Source of the DNA: Pandoraea horticolens
Lineage (GTDB): Bacteria > Pseudomonadota > Gammaproteobacteria > Burkholderiales > Burkholderiaceae
Direction: 5' to 3'
Assembly (NCBI RefSeq): GCF_902459555.1
Contig: NZ_CABPSM010000001.1
Span: forward strand, 1-64,000
DNA: 64,000 nt
Shown here: piece by piece, positions 25,696 through 35,907 of the stretch
Numbering within the stretch: position 1 is the stretch's first letter
Layout: each line of letters opens with the position of its first letter
Notes under the pieces: generated by a model
What the model saw: only the letters and a program-made list of their open reading frames with translations
The model's database searches: none
Told to the model about the DNA's origin: nothing
Program-made: the position numbers and the translations under genes

Positions 25696-26369
25696 TGAAA
25701 TCTGCCAAATCTCCCGCCACGGGCAAGCTCGACGAGAACACGCTGTTGTTGCGCGAAGGGCGCAAGATCGTCGAGGCGCTCGGCCAGACGTTCGCGCCGC
25801 TCGTCGAAGTAGTGCTGCACGACCTGACCGATCCCGACCACGCCATTGTGGCAATCTCCAACAATTTGTCGGGGCGCAAGCCGGGTGATGCCGTCACGGA
25901 GATGGGGCTTGCGCGCATCGCCGATCCGGCGTTTCCCGAGGTCATCGCGAACTATGCGAACCGGTTTCCGGACGGACGACCGGTCAAGAGCACGTCCATC
26001 GGGCTGAAGAACAGCAGCGGCGAGTACGTCGCGGCCATCTGCCTGAACATGGACATCTCGATGCTCACCGCAGCGGCGGCCAGCATGCAGCAATTGGTGA
26101 ACGTACCGAATCGCGCCCCGACGCCGGTTCGCGAGACGCTTTCCAGCCGGCGGCTCGACGACATCTCCCCACTCATCACCGACTTTGCCGCGCAGCGCAA
26201 CACGACCCCGCAGGGCCTGACGCTCGCGCAACGTCGCGAGGCCATCCGTCTCATCGAAGCCCGCGGCCTGCTCGACCTGCGTCACGCTCACGCCGAAGTC
26301 GCACGTGCGTTGGGTATCGCCCGCTCAACCGTCTACACCTACCTCTCCGACCCGAAAGACGCATCATGA
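25695..26369 (+). CDS. YheO-type PAS/HTH transcriptional regulator (DauR-like)
   Basis: A 224-residue regulator. The N-terminal YheO-like PAS domain (about residues 20-135) shows EVVLHDL, ISNNLSGRKPGD and the GEYVAAICLNMDIS strand. The C-terminal HTH (about 170-220) has QRREAIRLIEARGLLDLRHA and VARALGIARSTVYTYL. Relatives such as DauR repress amino-acid catabolic operons and sense small metabolites. It is followed by a dehydratase gene with an ATGA overlap, so it probably controls the threonine/serine dehydratase-RidA unit it leads. The upstream 10-bp inverted repeat is a likely operator. The first residues are basic and unusual but belong to the only sensible start. Confidence 0.88.
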   Translation: MKSAKSPATGKLDENTLLLREGRKIVEALGQTFAPLVEVVLHDLTDPDHAIVAISNNLSGRKPGDAVTEMGLARIADPAFPEVIANYANRFPDGRPVKSTSIGLKNSSGEYVAAICLNMDISMLTAAAASMQQLVNVPNRAPTPVRETLSSRRLDDISPLITDFAAQRNTTPQGLTLAQRREAIRLIEARGLLDLRHAHAEVARALGIARSTVYTYLSDPKDAS

Positions 26370-27346
26370 CCGCTCCTCCTCTGGCAATCACTTATGGCGA
26401 CGTCGTCGCCGCCCACGACCGGATTCGCGAAGCCGCGCATCGCACGCCGGTGCTCACGTCGCGCACCGCCAACGCCATGACCGGCGCCAGCCTGTTTTTC
26501 AAGGCGGAGAATTTCCAGCGCATGGGCGCCTTCAAGTTTCGCGGGGCGTTCAACGCGATCTCGCAATTCACGGCCGAGCAAAAACGCGGCGGGGTGCTGG
26601 CATTCTCGTCTGGCAATCATGCGCAGGCGATTGCACTCTCGGCGCGCGAACTGGGCGTGCCCGCAGTGATCCTGATGCCGCAAGATGCGCCGCAGATGAA
26701 GATCGACGCGACACGTGGCTATGGCGCGGAGGTCATTCTTTTCGATCGCTACAAGGAAGATCGCGAAGCGCTTTCCAGGCGGCTGGCGCAGGAGCGCGGC
26801 ATGACGTTGATTCCGCCGTACGACCATCCGCATGTCATGGCGGGACAGGGCACGGCAACCAAGGAGTTGATCGAAGACGTGGGCGAGCTGGACACCCTCG
26901 TGGTGTGTCTCGGCGGCGGCGGACTGCTCTCGGGTAGTGCGATCGCAGCGCGCGCGCTGAATCCCGAGATCGAGATTTTTGGTGTCGAGCCGGAAGCGGC
27001 CAACGATGCTCAGCAGAGTTTTCGCGCGGGCAAGATCGTGCACATCGAGACGCCGCGCACGATTGCAGACGGTGCGCAAACCCAGCATCTCGGCGCGCTT
27101 ACGTTCCCGGTGATTCGCTCGCTCGTGGACGATATCCTGACCGTAACCGATAACGAACTGGTGCAGACGATGACGTTCTTCGCCAGCCGCATGAAGATCG
27201 TGGTCGAGCCGACGGGCTGCCTGGCTGCGGCGGCAGTTCTGCAAGGCAAATTGGATGTGCGAGGCAAGCGCGTGGGCGTCATCGTGTCGGGCGGCAACAT
27301 CGATATGGAACGCTTCGCCAAACTCACGCTCGGGGAGGCCGTATGA
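26366..27346 (+). CDS. Threonine/serine dehydratase (PLP-dependent, fold type II)
   Basis: A 326-residue PLP enzyme of the threonine dehydratase/serine racemase family. The Schiff-base lysine lies in GAFKFRGAFNA, substrate residues in FSSGNHAQAIA, the phosphate-binding loop in GGGGLLSG, and a C-terminal VSGGNID. It lacks the C-terminal ACT regulatory domain of biosynthetic IlvA, so a catabolic deaminase (2-oxobutyrate or pyruvate plus ammonia) is expected. Threo-3-hydroxyaspartate dehydratase is an alternative. It is translationally coupled to the regulator upstream and to RidA downstream (ATGA at both joints). RidA would hydrolyse the reactive enamine product. Confidence 0.9.
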   Translation: MTAPPLAITYGDVVAAHDRIREAAHRTPVLTSRTANAMTGASLFFKAENFQRMGAFKFRGAFNAISQFTAEQKRGGVLAFSSGNHAQAIALSARELGVPAVILMPQDAPQMKIDATRGYGAEVILFDRYKEDREALSRRLAQERGMTLIPPYDHPHVMAGQGTATKELIEDVGELDTLVVCLGGGGLLSGSAIAARALNPEIEIFGVEPEAANDAQQSFRAGKIVHIETPRTIADGAQTQHLGALTFPVIRSLVDDILTVTDNELVQTMTFFASRMKIVVEPTGCLAAAAVLQGKLDVRGKRVGVIVSGGNIDMERFAKLTLGEAV

Positions 27347-27741
27347 GCGCACAGAAACGTGGTATCGAAGCGGTCAACGTACCGGCGCTGCAACCGCCGC
27401 GCGGTCACTATTCGCATGGCGTGTGCGCGGGCGGCTTCGTGTTCGTGTCGGGACAGTTGCCGATCACGCCGGAGGGCGAACGCCTCGTCGGCGCGCCGTT
27501 CGCGGTGCAGGCGAAACAGGCACTGGATAACGTTGCGGCAATTCTTGCCGCTTGCGGCACACGTATCGATCGGCTGGTGCAGGTGCGCGTGTACATCACG
27601 AACGTCGACGATTGGGGGCCGTTCAACGAGGTCTACGCCGCCTGGGCGGGCGACGCGAAACCCGCTCGCGCCGTCGTGCCGGTGCCCGCACTCAGCCACG
27701 GCGTCGCGGTGGAGATCGAGGCGACAGCGTTGGCGGGGTGA
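27343..27741 (+). CDS. RidA-family enamine/imine deaminase
   Basis: A 132-residue RidA/YjgF protein. The hallmarks are HYSHGVCAGGFVFVSGQLP, a QAKQALDNVAAILAACG helix, the LVQVRVYITNVDDW strand with the conserved Arg, and PARAVVPVPALSHGVAVEIEA. Family members are trimers that hydrolyse 2-aminoacrylate and 2-aminocrotonate made by PLP dehydratases. The ATGA overlap with the dehydratase gene supports exactly that pairing. It is slightly shorter at the C terminus than some paralogues but has all core residues. Confidence 0.92.
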   Translation: MSAQKRGIEAVNVPALQPPRGHYSHGVCAGGFVFVSGQLPITPEGERLVGAPFAVQAKQALDNVAAILAACGTRIDRLVQVRVYITNVDDWGPFNEVYAAWAGDAKPARAVVPVPALSHGVAVEIEATALAG

Positions 27742-27879
27742 CGACAGGGTGTCGTCTCCGTGAGCGTTAGCGCAGTGCCCGTACCGCCCTCGTCGTGATA
27801 TGCCCTCCCCCAAAAAAAGGGCGCATATCGCGGCGATTGAGGGAACTGCTTCCCAAAAGGTTACATGTAGAAGCAAAAG

Positions 27880-27934
27880 AAGCCCCCCGCACATAGCCAT
27901 CTACGGAAAACCCCGCTACGCTAGGGGCTTTTGA
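27880..27934 (+). terminator. Possible terminator after the RidA operon
   Basis: AAGCCCC (27,880-27,886) and GGGGCTT (27,924-27,930) can pair, followed by TTTG, with a loop of 37 nt that itself contains CCCC...GGGG. It lies 140-190 bp after the RidA stop. The loop is long, so confidence is modest. Confidence 0.4.
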
Positions 27935-28008
27935 GAAACTGGCGTCTGCGCTGGGTCGCGGCACGATACAAAGTCGCGACCGTCGACGTTGGTCAATTCT
28001 GATTGCCC

Positions 28009-29022
28009 ATGACGACTCCTCCCATCTCCCCCCAAGATTCTGCCGACCCCACGCCCGCGCCGGACATGTCGATATCGCCGGAAAGCGCCCATACAACGCC
28101 GCGGCCGATGGCCGACGACGAACCCATGCAGTTGATCACGAGCTTCAACGACGTATTCGTCGTGGTGGCGTCGGCGCTGCTCGTGTTCGGCACGGTGTGG
28201 CTGACGAACACCCTGCCGCCATGGCTCATCGCACTGATTTGTGCAGCCCTGTTCTGGGGACTGTCTGAAGTCTTCGTGCGGCGCCGCCGCATGGCGTTGC
28301 CCGCACTTTTCTATAGTTTCGGGTTCATTGCCGCGCTCGCCTGCGCCGGCTTTGCGGCAATCCCCGCGATGCATGGGTACAGCGGCGCTTCCGACGTGCA
28401 CATCGAAACCAGAGGGCTCGCGTGGTACCTTCCGCAGCTGGTTGCGAGCTACGTCGGCATCGCCATCGGCGCCGTGACTTATTGGCGACGCTTTCGGGTA
28501 CCGGCCACCATCGCATTGGGGGTTGGCGGTGCGGTCTGCCTGACGTGGTTCCTCGTTCTCGTTGCCGGCCAGGACTATATCGGCCCGATGCGGGTGGCGA
28601 ACATCGTCGCCGGTCTCGCCATCTTCGTCTGGGCGCTGCGCTGGGATGCGCAAGACCCGCAACGTAAGACCATCCGCTCGGACGTCGCCTTCTGGCTACA
28701 CCTGCTCGCCGCCTGCATGGTCACGCACCCGATCTTCTGGGCGCTCATGCCCGGCTATCCGATCGCCGTCATCGCCGTCTTTGTACTGCTGACCGGTATA
28801 TCGCTCGCTATCGATCGCCGCGCGCTGATGATGTCGTCGCTGCTGTATGTGATCAGTGCGATTCTGAGCGTTGTCGTGACTTCGGCAGCCACACATGCGC
28901 TGGCGGTGGTCGCCGTCGTTGTGGGAGGCGCGCTGTTGCTGTTGTCCGCACTCTGGCGCCCTGCGCGCGCCGTCGTGCTGAAGTTGCTTCCTGCTGGCTG
29001 GCGTGCGCGTCTGCCTCAGTAG
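28009..29022 (+). CDS. Polytopic membrane protein of unknown function
   Basis: A 337-residue membrane protein I cannot assign. After a Pro/Ser-rich hydrophilic N terminus of about 45 residues come ten or so hydrophobic segments (for example VFVVVASALLVFGTVWL, LIALICAALFWGLSEVF, AVVAVVVGGALLLLSALW) with short loops, ending in a basic tail. The tail pattern ALLLLSALWRPARAVVLKLLP resembles the end of DUF2157/DUF2339-like proteins, but that is weak. ATG at 28,009 is preferred to TTG at 28,003. It stands alone between the RidA terminator and the convergent PhnZ-like gene. Confidence 0.75.
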   Translation: MTTPPISPQDSADPTPAPDMSISPESAHTTPRPMADDEPMQLITSFNDVFVVVASALLVFGTVWLTNTLPPWLIALICAALFWGLSEVFVRRRRMALPALFYSFGFIAALACAGFAAIPAMHGYSGASDVHIETRGLAWYLPQLVASYVGIAIGAVTYWRRFRVPATIALGVGGAVCLTWFLVLVAGQDYIGPMRVANIVAGLAIFVWALRWDAQDPQRKTIRSDVAFWLHLLAACMVTHPIFWALMPGYPIAVIAVFVLLTGISLAIDRRALMMSSLLYVISAILSVVVTSAATHALAVVAVVVGGALLLLSALWRPARAVVLKLLPAGWRARLPQ

Positions 29023-29128
29023 TTGCCACGCAAACGCACTCGGTCATCACGTCGGGGAGGGCCGCGCCCTCCCCGGTCAATGAATCGGCGCACTGCTGCG
29101 GCTTTCTGCACGTCAGCGCGTCCCGCCC

Positions 29129-29677
29129 TTACTGCAGCGTCACCCGTTCCAACACCTTCATGTAGTGATCGAGCGACGGCGTCGCCATGCCGGCAACCTT
29201 TGCCCGATCGTCCCAGCGACGCAACCGAAGCGCCGCCCCGGCGTGCTCACGAGCGAGAAACGTCTCCGCCTCGTCATCACTGAATACTCCGCCCTGCAAT
29301 GCCAGACTGCGCACCGAATCGGCCGAGAGCTTGCCGTAATACTCGGGATCGATGGCGCACAGACAACGCTTGGCGTCTACGTGCAGACGAATCGGATCGA
29401 GCACCGCGTCGCTGAACAACGGACGCAGGAAAGGCAACGCGAAGTACTGGTGCAGATCGTCGATGCCGCGCTCGGTGGGTGTTTCGCCCTGAAGATTGAG
29501 CAGATGGCCGAGATCGTGGAGGAAACTGGCCGCGACGAGCGCCTCGTCGGCGCCTTCGCGCTCGGCGAGCGCGCCGCTTTGCAGCGCGTGCTCCAGTTGG
29601 GTGACAGGCTCGCCGCTGTAGGCAAGCGAGCCGAATTTATCGAACAGGGTGCGGATGTCCGGCAGGCTCAGGGCCAT
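29129..29677 (-). CDS. PhnZ-like HD-domain oxygenase associated with phosphonate degradation
   Basis: A 182-residue HD-domain protein strikingly like PhnZ, the mixed-valent diiron oxygenase that cleaves the C-P bond of 1-hydroxyphosphonates. Matching blocks are AYSGEPVTQLEHALQ (Tyr20 and Glu23 correspond to PhnZ Tyr24/Glu27), FLHDLGH, HVDAKRCL, YYGKLSADSVRSLALQGG and RRWDDRAKV. The start at 29,677 gives homology from the first residues; the open frame extends upstream. It overlaps the end of the Na/Pi cotransporter gene by 41 nt. Its usual partner dioxygenase PhnY* (or TmpA) is not in the window, so its substrate may come from elsewhere. It belongs to the class annotated as phosphonate-operon HDIG protein. 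Confidence 0.85.
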   Translation of the reverse strand: MALSLPDIRTLFDKFGSLAYSGEPVTQLEHALQSGALAEREGADEALVAASFLHDLGHLLNLQGETPTERGIDDLHQYFALPFLRPLFSDAVLDPIRLHVDAKRCLCAIDPEYYGKLSADSVRSLALQGGVFSDDEAETFLAREHAGAALRLRRWDDRAKVAGMATPSLDHYMKVLERVTLQ

Positions 29678-31445
29678 CGTGTGAACTCTCGTTATCGTCG
29701 CGAGAACTTGGGGCAGCGGCCGCCGCGACATCGGCAAGCGCCGCCAGCTTCGACACTTTCGTTTCCTTCGGTGTCTTGGTGTCCTTCATCTCCTTGCCGT
29801 CCTTCGGCTTGTCTCGCATGCGGCTCTTGCGCAATGCGCCGGCGTCGTCGAGCACCGGGTACGCCGTCGAGCAGAACAGCGAATTAAGACGCTTCATGTC
29901 GCTGATGATGTCCAGATGCAGCGAACTTGTCTCGATACTCTGCACCGACTGGCCCGCCAAACGGTTCAGGTGCGTGTACGAATAGGCGCGCTCCAGATCG
30001 CGAAAGCTCTCCTTCTCGGCCATGAGCCGCTGCGCACTCTTGAGGTCCGTGTTCAGGAACACCGACAACCCGAGTTGCAGGTTCGTCACCAGACGCGCGT
30101 GCATGTCGCAGATTTCCTGCAACCCCGCCTCGGAGAACGACAGTTTGTGCGAGATTTTCTTCTCCTCGACTTCCGTCACCATGCGCTCGATGATATCGCC
30201 CGCATGCTCCAGATTGATCGTGAGCGAGATGATGTCCGTCCAGCGCCGGCTGTCCTGCTCGCTCAGGTTCTCGCGCGACACGCGCGTGAGGTACATCTTC
30301 ACCGCGGTATAGAGATGGTCGACGTCATCGTCCATCCGGCGCGTCTCGCGTGCCCGTGCCACGTCGTTGCTGCGAATGACATCGAGCAAACCATTGAGCA
30401 TCTGCTCGACGATATCGCCCATGCGCAACGTTTCGCGCGTTGCATTGGCCAGCGCCACCGACGGCATCTCCAACGCACTCTCATCCAGGTGGCGCGCACG
30501 TGTCACACCGTCGGCTTCCGGCTTGTCGGCGAGCAGACGCACGCACAGGCGCGCCATCGGCTCGGTGAACGCGAGGAACACCACGCAGCGCACCAGGTTG
30601 TAGAGCACATGGAAGTTGACGACGGCTTGTGCGGGGGCGTCCGAGAGCCAGTTCACGAGCATCGGCGCATAGTCGACGAACGGCAGCACGAGCAGGCAGC
30701 CGATCAACTTGAAGAGCAGGCTGCCGAAGACCACCCGACGCCCCGCCGCGTTCTGTCCGGCCGAGGTCAGCATGGCGAGCATGCCGCTGCCCAGATTCGC
30801 GCCGATCACCAGGCACAGCGCCACCTTGAGCGAAATCACACCCGACGATGCCAGCGTCGCCGTGAGCAGCACCGCCGCCAGACTCGAATACGACACCATG
30901 GCAAAAAGCGCGCCGATGAGCGTATCGAGCATCACGTCGCCCGTCAGCGAGCCGAACAGCACCTTCACGCCCGCCGCTTCGGTCATCGGCGTGGTGGCGC
31001 CCACGATCAGTTGCAACGCCAGAATAATCAGGCCCAGTCCAATCGACACGCGGCCAAGTTGACCCGCGCGGGTCTGTTTGCGCGACAGGAAAAAGATGAC
31101 GCCGAAGAAAATCAGCAGCGGCGAGAGCCAGCGCAGATCGAACGTCAGTATCCGCGCCATGAGCGCCGTGCCGACGTCCGCACCGAGCATGATCGACAGT
31201 GCGGGGGCCAGCGAGATCAGACCCTGCGCGCCGAACGAGGAGACGATAAGTGCCGTCGCGTTGCTGCTCTGCACGAGGCCCGTCACGAGCACCCCCGCCG
31301 CGAACGCGAGGAAGCGATTCGAGATGCTGTGCGACAGAATGCGCCGCAAGTCGGCACCGTAGACGCGCAGGACCCCGGTACGCACGATGTGCGTACCCCA
31401 GATCAGCATCGCCACGCCGGAGAGAAGGTTGAGCAGTGTCAGCAT
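29637..31445 (-). CDS. Na/Pi cotransporter family protein with PhoU-like tail
   Basis: A 602-residue protein. The N-terminal two thirds hold two inverted Na/Pi-cotransporter repeats with the QSSNATALIVSSF and SYSSLAAVLLTATLA motifs and about nine membrane spans. The C-terminal third (about residues 330-540) is a PhoU-like helical domain (MGDIVEQMLNGLLDVI, NLEHAGDIIERMVTEV). The tail is Lys/Thr/Asp-rich and disordered. The family moves inorganic phosphate with sodium and may import or release Pi. Position between phnY and the PhnZ-like gene suggests handling of phosphate freed from phosphonates. The start at MLTLLNLL (31,445) is chosen; the upstream extension is not conserved-looking. Confidence 0.88.
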   Translation of the reverse strand: MLTLLNLLSGVAMLIWGTHIVRTGVLRVYGADLRRILSHSISNRFLAFAAGVLVTGLVQSSNATALIVSSFGAQGLISLAPALSIMLGADVGTALMARILTFDLRWLSPLLIFFGVIFFLSRKQTRAGQLGRVSIGLGLIILALQLIVGATTPMTEAAGVKVLFGSLTGDVMLDTLIGALFAMVSYSSLAAVLLTATLASSGVISLKVALCLVIGANLGSGMLAMLTSAGQNAAGRRVVFGSLLFKLIGCLLVLPFVDYAPMLVNWLSDAPAQAVVNFHVLYNLVRCVVFLAFTEPMARLCVRLLADKPEADGVTRARHLDESALEMPSVALANATRETLRMGDIVEQMLNGLLDVIRSNDVARARETRRMDDDVDHLYTAVKMYLTRVSRENLSEQDSRRWTDIISLTINLEHAGDIIERMVTEVEEKKISHKLSFSEAGLQEICDMHARLVTNLQLGLSVFLNTDLKSAQRLMAEKESFRDLERAYSYTHLNRLAGQSVQSIETSSLHLDIISDMKRLNSLFCSTAYPVLDDAGALRKSRMRDKPKDGKEMKDTKTPKETKVSKLAALADVAAAAAPSSRDDNESSHDGPEPAGHPHPVR

Positions 31446-31782
31446 GCCAGTGTTCCGTGATCTTATTGTCGACGGGACAGGCAGCGCTTCGCGCCGCCGA
31501 CATGACGCACCCACTGGTTTGCCAAACCGGCATCCCGCGTCAGTCCAACACTGGCGTCGGGATGCGTATGAAGTTCACGCGTCATGCGTATCCCCAATCG
31601 ACACACCGTACACCAAAACGACCATTGCAACAATCGTGTCATCAATTTGTCACAATTTTTTTTCTGATTCTGCTAAGCCTTGTTGCGTAAGGGGGACAGG
31701 CCGAGCCGACCGGCCGTGCAGCGCCCCCTTCCAGCCCGTTTCATCGTCCCCCGGCCGCCGCTGTCGCATCCTGAATTCGACC
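31446..31782. promoter_or_regulatory. Intergenic region with a Pho-box-like repeat
   Basis: 337 bp between phnY and the Na/Pi gene, without a gene. GTGTCAT-CAAT-TTGTCAC at 31,636-31,653 resembles a Pho box (two 7-mers CTGTCAT, 4-bp spacer). However, it points along the plus strand, away from the leftward Na/Pi gene whose start is 190 bp off. An A/T run follows it. Phosphate control is therefore only suggested. Confidence 0.3.
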
Positions 31783-33237
31783 TCAGATTCCCCACGGCAG
31801 CGTAAAGGTTTTGGTGTTGGTGAAGCTCTTCATCGCTTCCTGCACACCTTCCTTGTAGCCCAGACCGGAATCTTTGATACCGCCAAAAGGCGTCAGTTCG
31901 ATGCGATATCCCGGCACCTCCCAGACATTGACCGTTCCCACCTGAAGCTCGTTGGTGAAACGCGTGACGTAGTCGAGGCGGTTCGTACACACCCCCGATG
32001 ACAGACCGAATGCCGTGCCGTTCGACATGGCGATGGCTTCGTCGATGCTGCCGAACGTGAGGATCGGCGACACCGGCCCGAAGGTTTCTTCACGCACGAC
32101 GGTCATTGACGGATCGACACGATCGATGACGGTGGGCGAGTACAGCGCGCCATCGCGCTTGTTGCCCACGAGCAAACGGGCTCCCTGCGAAACCGCCTCA
32201 GTCACGCGCGCCTCGAACAGACGGGCCGCCGCTTCGTCGATGACCGTGCCCATGTCGTTCGCCCCATCGGCCGGATCGCCGTACTTCCAGGCGAGGGTCT
32301 TCTCCACGACCAGTTCGGTGAAGCGTGCCGCAACGTCACGGTGCACGAGCATCCGCTTGACCGCCGTGCAGCGCTGCCCCGAATTCTTGTACGAGCCCTG
32401 CACCGCGAGATCCGCAGCGCGCTCAAGGTCCGCATCTTCCATCACGATCAGCGGGTCGTTGCCCCCCAGCTCCAGCACGATGCGACGATAACCCGCCTTC
32501 GACGCGATGTATTTGCCGATCGACACACCGCCCGTAAACGTAATCATGTCGACGTTCTCGTTCGTGATCATCTCGTCGGCAATCTCCATCGGATCGCCCG
32601 TGATGACCTGAAGCATCTCCGGCGGCAGACCGGCTTCGTAAAGCGTGTCGGCCAGATAAAACGCCGAGAGCGGCACTTTCTCCGACGGCTTGAGCACCAT
32701 CCGGTTGTTGGTCGCAATTGACGGCGCCACCTTGTGCGCGACCTGATTCATCGGATGATTGAACGGTGTGATGGCCGAAATCGCTCCCAGCAGCGGCTCG
32801 CGCTGCGTGACCACGCGACGCTTCTTGCCATGCGGCGTGAGGTCGCAAGAGAAAGCCTGACCGTCGTCCTTGAGCGCCTCGCCGGCGGCGAAGCCGAGAA
32901 CATCGGCCACGCGCCCGATCTCGTAGACGGCATCTTTCTTGCACAGCCCCGACTCCATCGTGATGATCGCGGCCGCCTCGGCAGCACGCCCACGCAGCAG
33001 CGCCGCGGCCTTATCGAGGACGTTGGCGCGCTCGAAGCGAGTGAGTGTCGAGCGGTACTGTTTGGCAATCGAGAACGCGCGGCGCACGTCGTCGAGCGAG
33101 GCCTTCGGCACCGTGCCGACCAGATCGCCCGAGTACGGGTTGAAGACTTCGATGATGCGTTCGCGGGTCACTTTCTCGCCACCGATGCGAAGCGCTTCGG
33201 TGCGGAACTCGGGAGACAGCTTGTGCGGCGCGTTCAT
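31783..33237 (-). CDS. phnY: Phosphonoacetaldehyde dehydrogenase
   Basis: A 484-residue aldehyde dehydrogenase. Family motifs are AISAITPFNHPMNQVAHKVAP, the Rossmann FTGGVSIGKYIA, the catalytic Glu in LELGGNDP and the catalytic Cys in NSGQRCTAVKR. In the PhnW-PhnY-PhnA route it oxidises phosphonoacetaldehyde to phosphonoacetate with NAD+. The start at 33,237 has GGAG 8 nt upstream. phnA lies 103 bp upstream and phnW is divergent nearby, which fixes the function better than sequence alone could. Not to be confused with the unrelated dioxygenase called PhnY*. The full-length enzyme is intact. Confidence 0.92.
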   Translation of the reverse strand: MNAPHKLSPEFRTEALRIGGEKVTRERIIEVFNPYSGDLVGTVPKASLDDVRRAFSIAKQYRSTLTRFERANVLDKAAALLRGRAAEAAAIITMESGLCKKDAVYEIGRVADVLGFAAGEALKDDGQAFSCDLTPHGKKRRVVTQREPLLGAISAITPFNHPMNQVAHKVAPSIATNNRMVLKPSEKVPLSAFYLADTLYEAGLPPEMLQVITGDPMEIADEMITNENVDMITFTGGVSIGKYIASKAGYRRIVLELGGNDPLIVMEDADLERAADLAVQGSYKNSGQRCTAVKRMLVHRDVAARFTELVVEKTLAWKYGDPADGANDMGTVIDEAAARLFEARVTEAVSQGARLLVGNKRDGALYSPTVIDRVDPSMTVVREETFGPVSPILTFGSIDEAIAMSNGTAFGLSSGVCTNRLDYVTRFTNELQVGTVNVWEVPGYRIELTPFGGIKDSGLGYKEGVQEAMKSFTNTKTFTLPWGI

Positions 33238-33340
33238 GGGGTTCTCCACTGCATATCCAACGGGACAGGGGCCCGGCGACGCCAATGTTCTGAGGTTTGC
33301 GCACCGTTGGTTCTCATTGGCAGATCCTCGCGGCGCGGGC

Positions 33341-34690
<1,350 letters not shown>

Positions 34691-34711
34691 TCACCGACCG
34701 TCGGGCGACAC

Positions 34712-35428
34712 TTAGCCGGCCTTCGCCCGCGCCGGGGCACCCGGCGCCCGCGAGAGTGCGTCGCGGATGCGGGCCCGGCCGCGCGCCAGATGCTCTCGCG
34801 TGACCTGCGCTGCCCGCTCGGGATCGCGCGAGGCAATCGCGCTCACGATGTCGCGGTGCTCGCGCTCCGACTTCGGCGGCGCGGTCGTATCGCCCGTCAA
34901 GGCTTCGTGACGGAACAAGCTCAACTCCTTGACCAGCCGCCGGTAGGTTTCAAGCAACGTGCGGTTGCCGGCCATCTCGACGAGCGAATCGTGAAACGAC
35001 ACGTTCAATTGGTAGTACGCTTCGCTGTCGCCCGACGCCACCGCACGATGCATCGCTTCGACCGATTCGCGCAACCGGGTGAGTTGCTCGGACGTGATCG
35101 TCTCGGCCAGCGTGCGGCTCACGTATTCGTCGAGCACACCACGCAACGTGTAAATCTCTTCCGCCTCTTCCAGCGAAATGGCTCGCACGAACACGCCGCG
35201 ATTCTTCTCCGTGCGCAGCAACCCCGCCTCTTCCAGCGCACGAAATGCCTCGCGCACCGGACCGCGCGACACACCCAGACGGCCGGCCACCTCGATCTCG
35301 TTGAGCTTGGTGCCGGGCGTGAGCGTGCCCGCGACGATCTGGCGCTCGATCTCATGCTGGACCAGCGTGGTGAGCGACTGGCTCTGCAACAACTCGATTG
35401 CCGTGGGCGACGTGGGCTTGTGGGTCAT
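34712..35428 (-). CDS. FadR-type GntR regulator of the phosphonate cluster
   Basis: A 238-residue regulator. The N-terminal winged helix (about residues 15-80) shows LNEIEVAGRLGVSRGPVREAFRALEEAGLL. The C-terminal FCD all-helical ligand domain (about 95-220) shows IYTLRGVLDEYVSR, LNVSFHDSLVEMAGN and REHRDIVSAI with metal-binding His. It has AGGAAG upstream of ATG 35,428. It is divergent from phnW and leads the phnA-phnY side, so it is the probable regulator of 2-aminoethylphosphonate use, sensing the substrate or phosphonoacetaldehyde. The inverted repeats in the 479-bp divergent region are candidate operators. Confidence 0.87.
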   Translation of the reverse strand: MTHKPTSPTAIELLQSQSLTTLVQHEIERQIVAGTLTPGTKLNEIEVAGRLGVSRGPVREAFRALEEAGLLRTEKNRGVFVRAISLEEAEEIYTLRGVLDEYVSRTLAETITSEQLTRLRESVEAMHRAVASGDSEAYYQLNVSFHDSLVEMAGNRTLLETYRRLVKELSLFRHEALTGDTTAPPKSEREHRDIVSAIASRDPERAAQVTREHLARGRARIRDALSRAPGAPARAKAG

Positions 35429-35907
35429 ACCGGTCTTCCTTATCTCTGAACGCTGACGCTATCGCGTACCGCCAGCCACCCAAAACGCCAAATTGCTTCG
35501 ACAAGTGAACTTGGCGATTTGTGGCATTACGTGACTATTTTTGTTGTTCAACATTCAAACATGATCGTTTGTATATTGTCAACAAACTATGTCTAACTTG
35601 GCGGGTGAGTTTTTCAACATCGCCGGAGGAGCCGCCGCAACAAGCGATAAAACGCTATCTTAATCAACGATCTCCATACTATTAAAGGTATTTGACGAAC
35701 CGATGACAAAGATTGTCACCTTCAATAAAAAGACATAAATTGCCAATAATATGCAACACATTGCCTCATAAGAGACGTTTGCCGCACAGAACACTGCGCC
35801 ATGCGTGCTACCGCTGCGCTCACCAGGCAGCTCATGCCGGTCGCAACACGAAGGTCGACAGTGTTGTCACTTCCCTAGCTTGTTTTCCTGCTTGATAGGA
35901 GGCGCTC
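35429..35907. promoter_or_regulatory. Divergent control region of phnW and the GntR gene, with three inverted repeats
   Basis: AT-rich 479 bp with no gene. Inverted repeats seen: TGTTG-TT-CAACA (35,543-35,554), GTTTGT-N9-ACAAAC (35,568-35,588) and TGACAA-AGA-TTGTCA (35,704-35,718). TTGTCA recurs at 35,578-35,582 (as TTGTCAACAA) and near 35,870. These are plausible operators for the adjacent GntR regulator. AGGAGG at 35,898-35,903 is the phnW ribosome site. A small open frame at 35,713-35,895 has no support. Confidence 0.45.

Noticed and set aside
29916-31460. 514-codon plus-strand open frame opposite the Na/Pi cotransporter
   Set aside because: Composition is dominated by Arg, His and Gln with no motifs; the minus-strand cotransporter explains the region fully.
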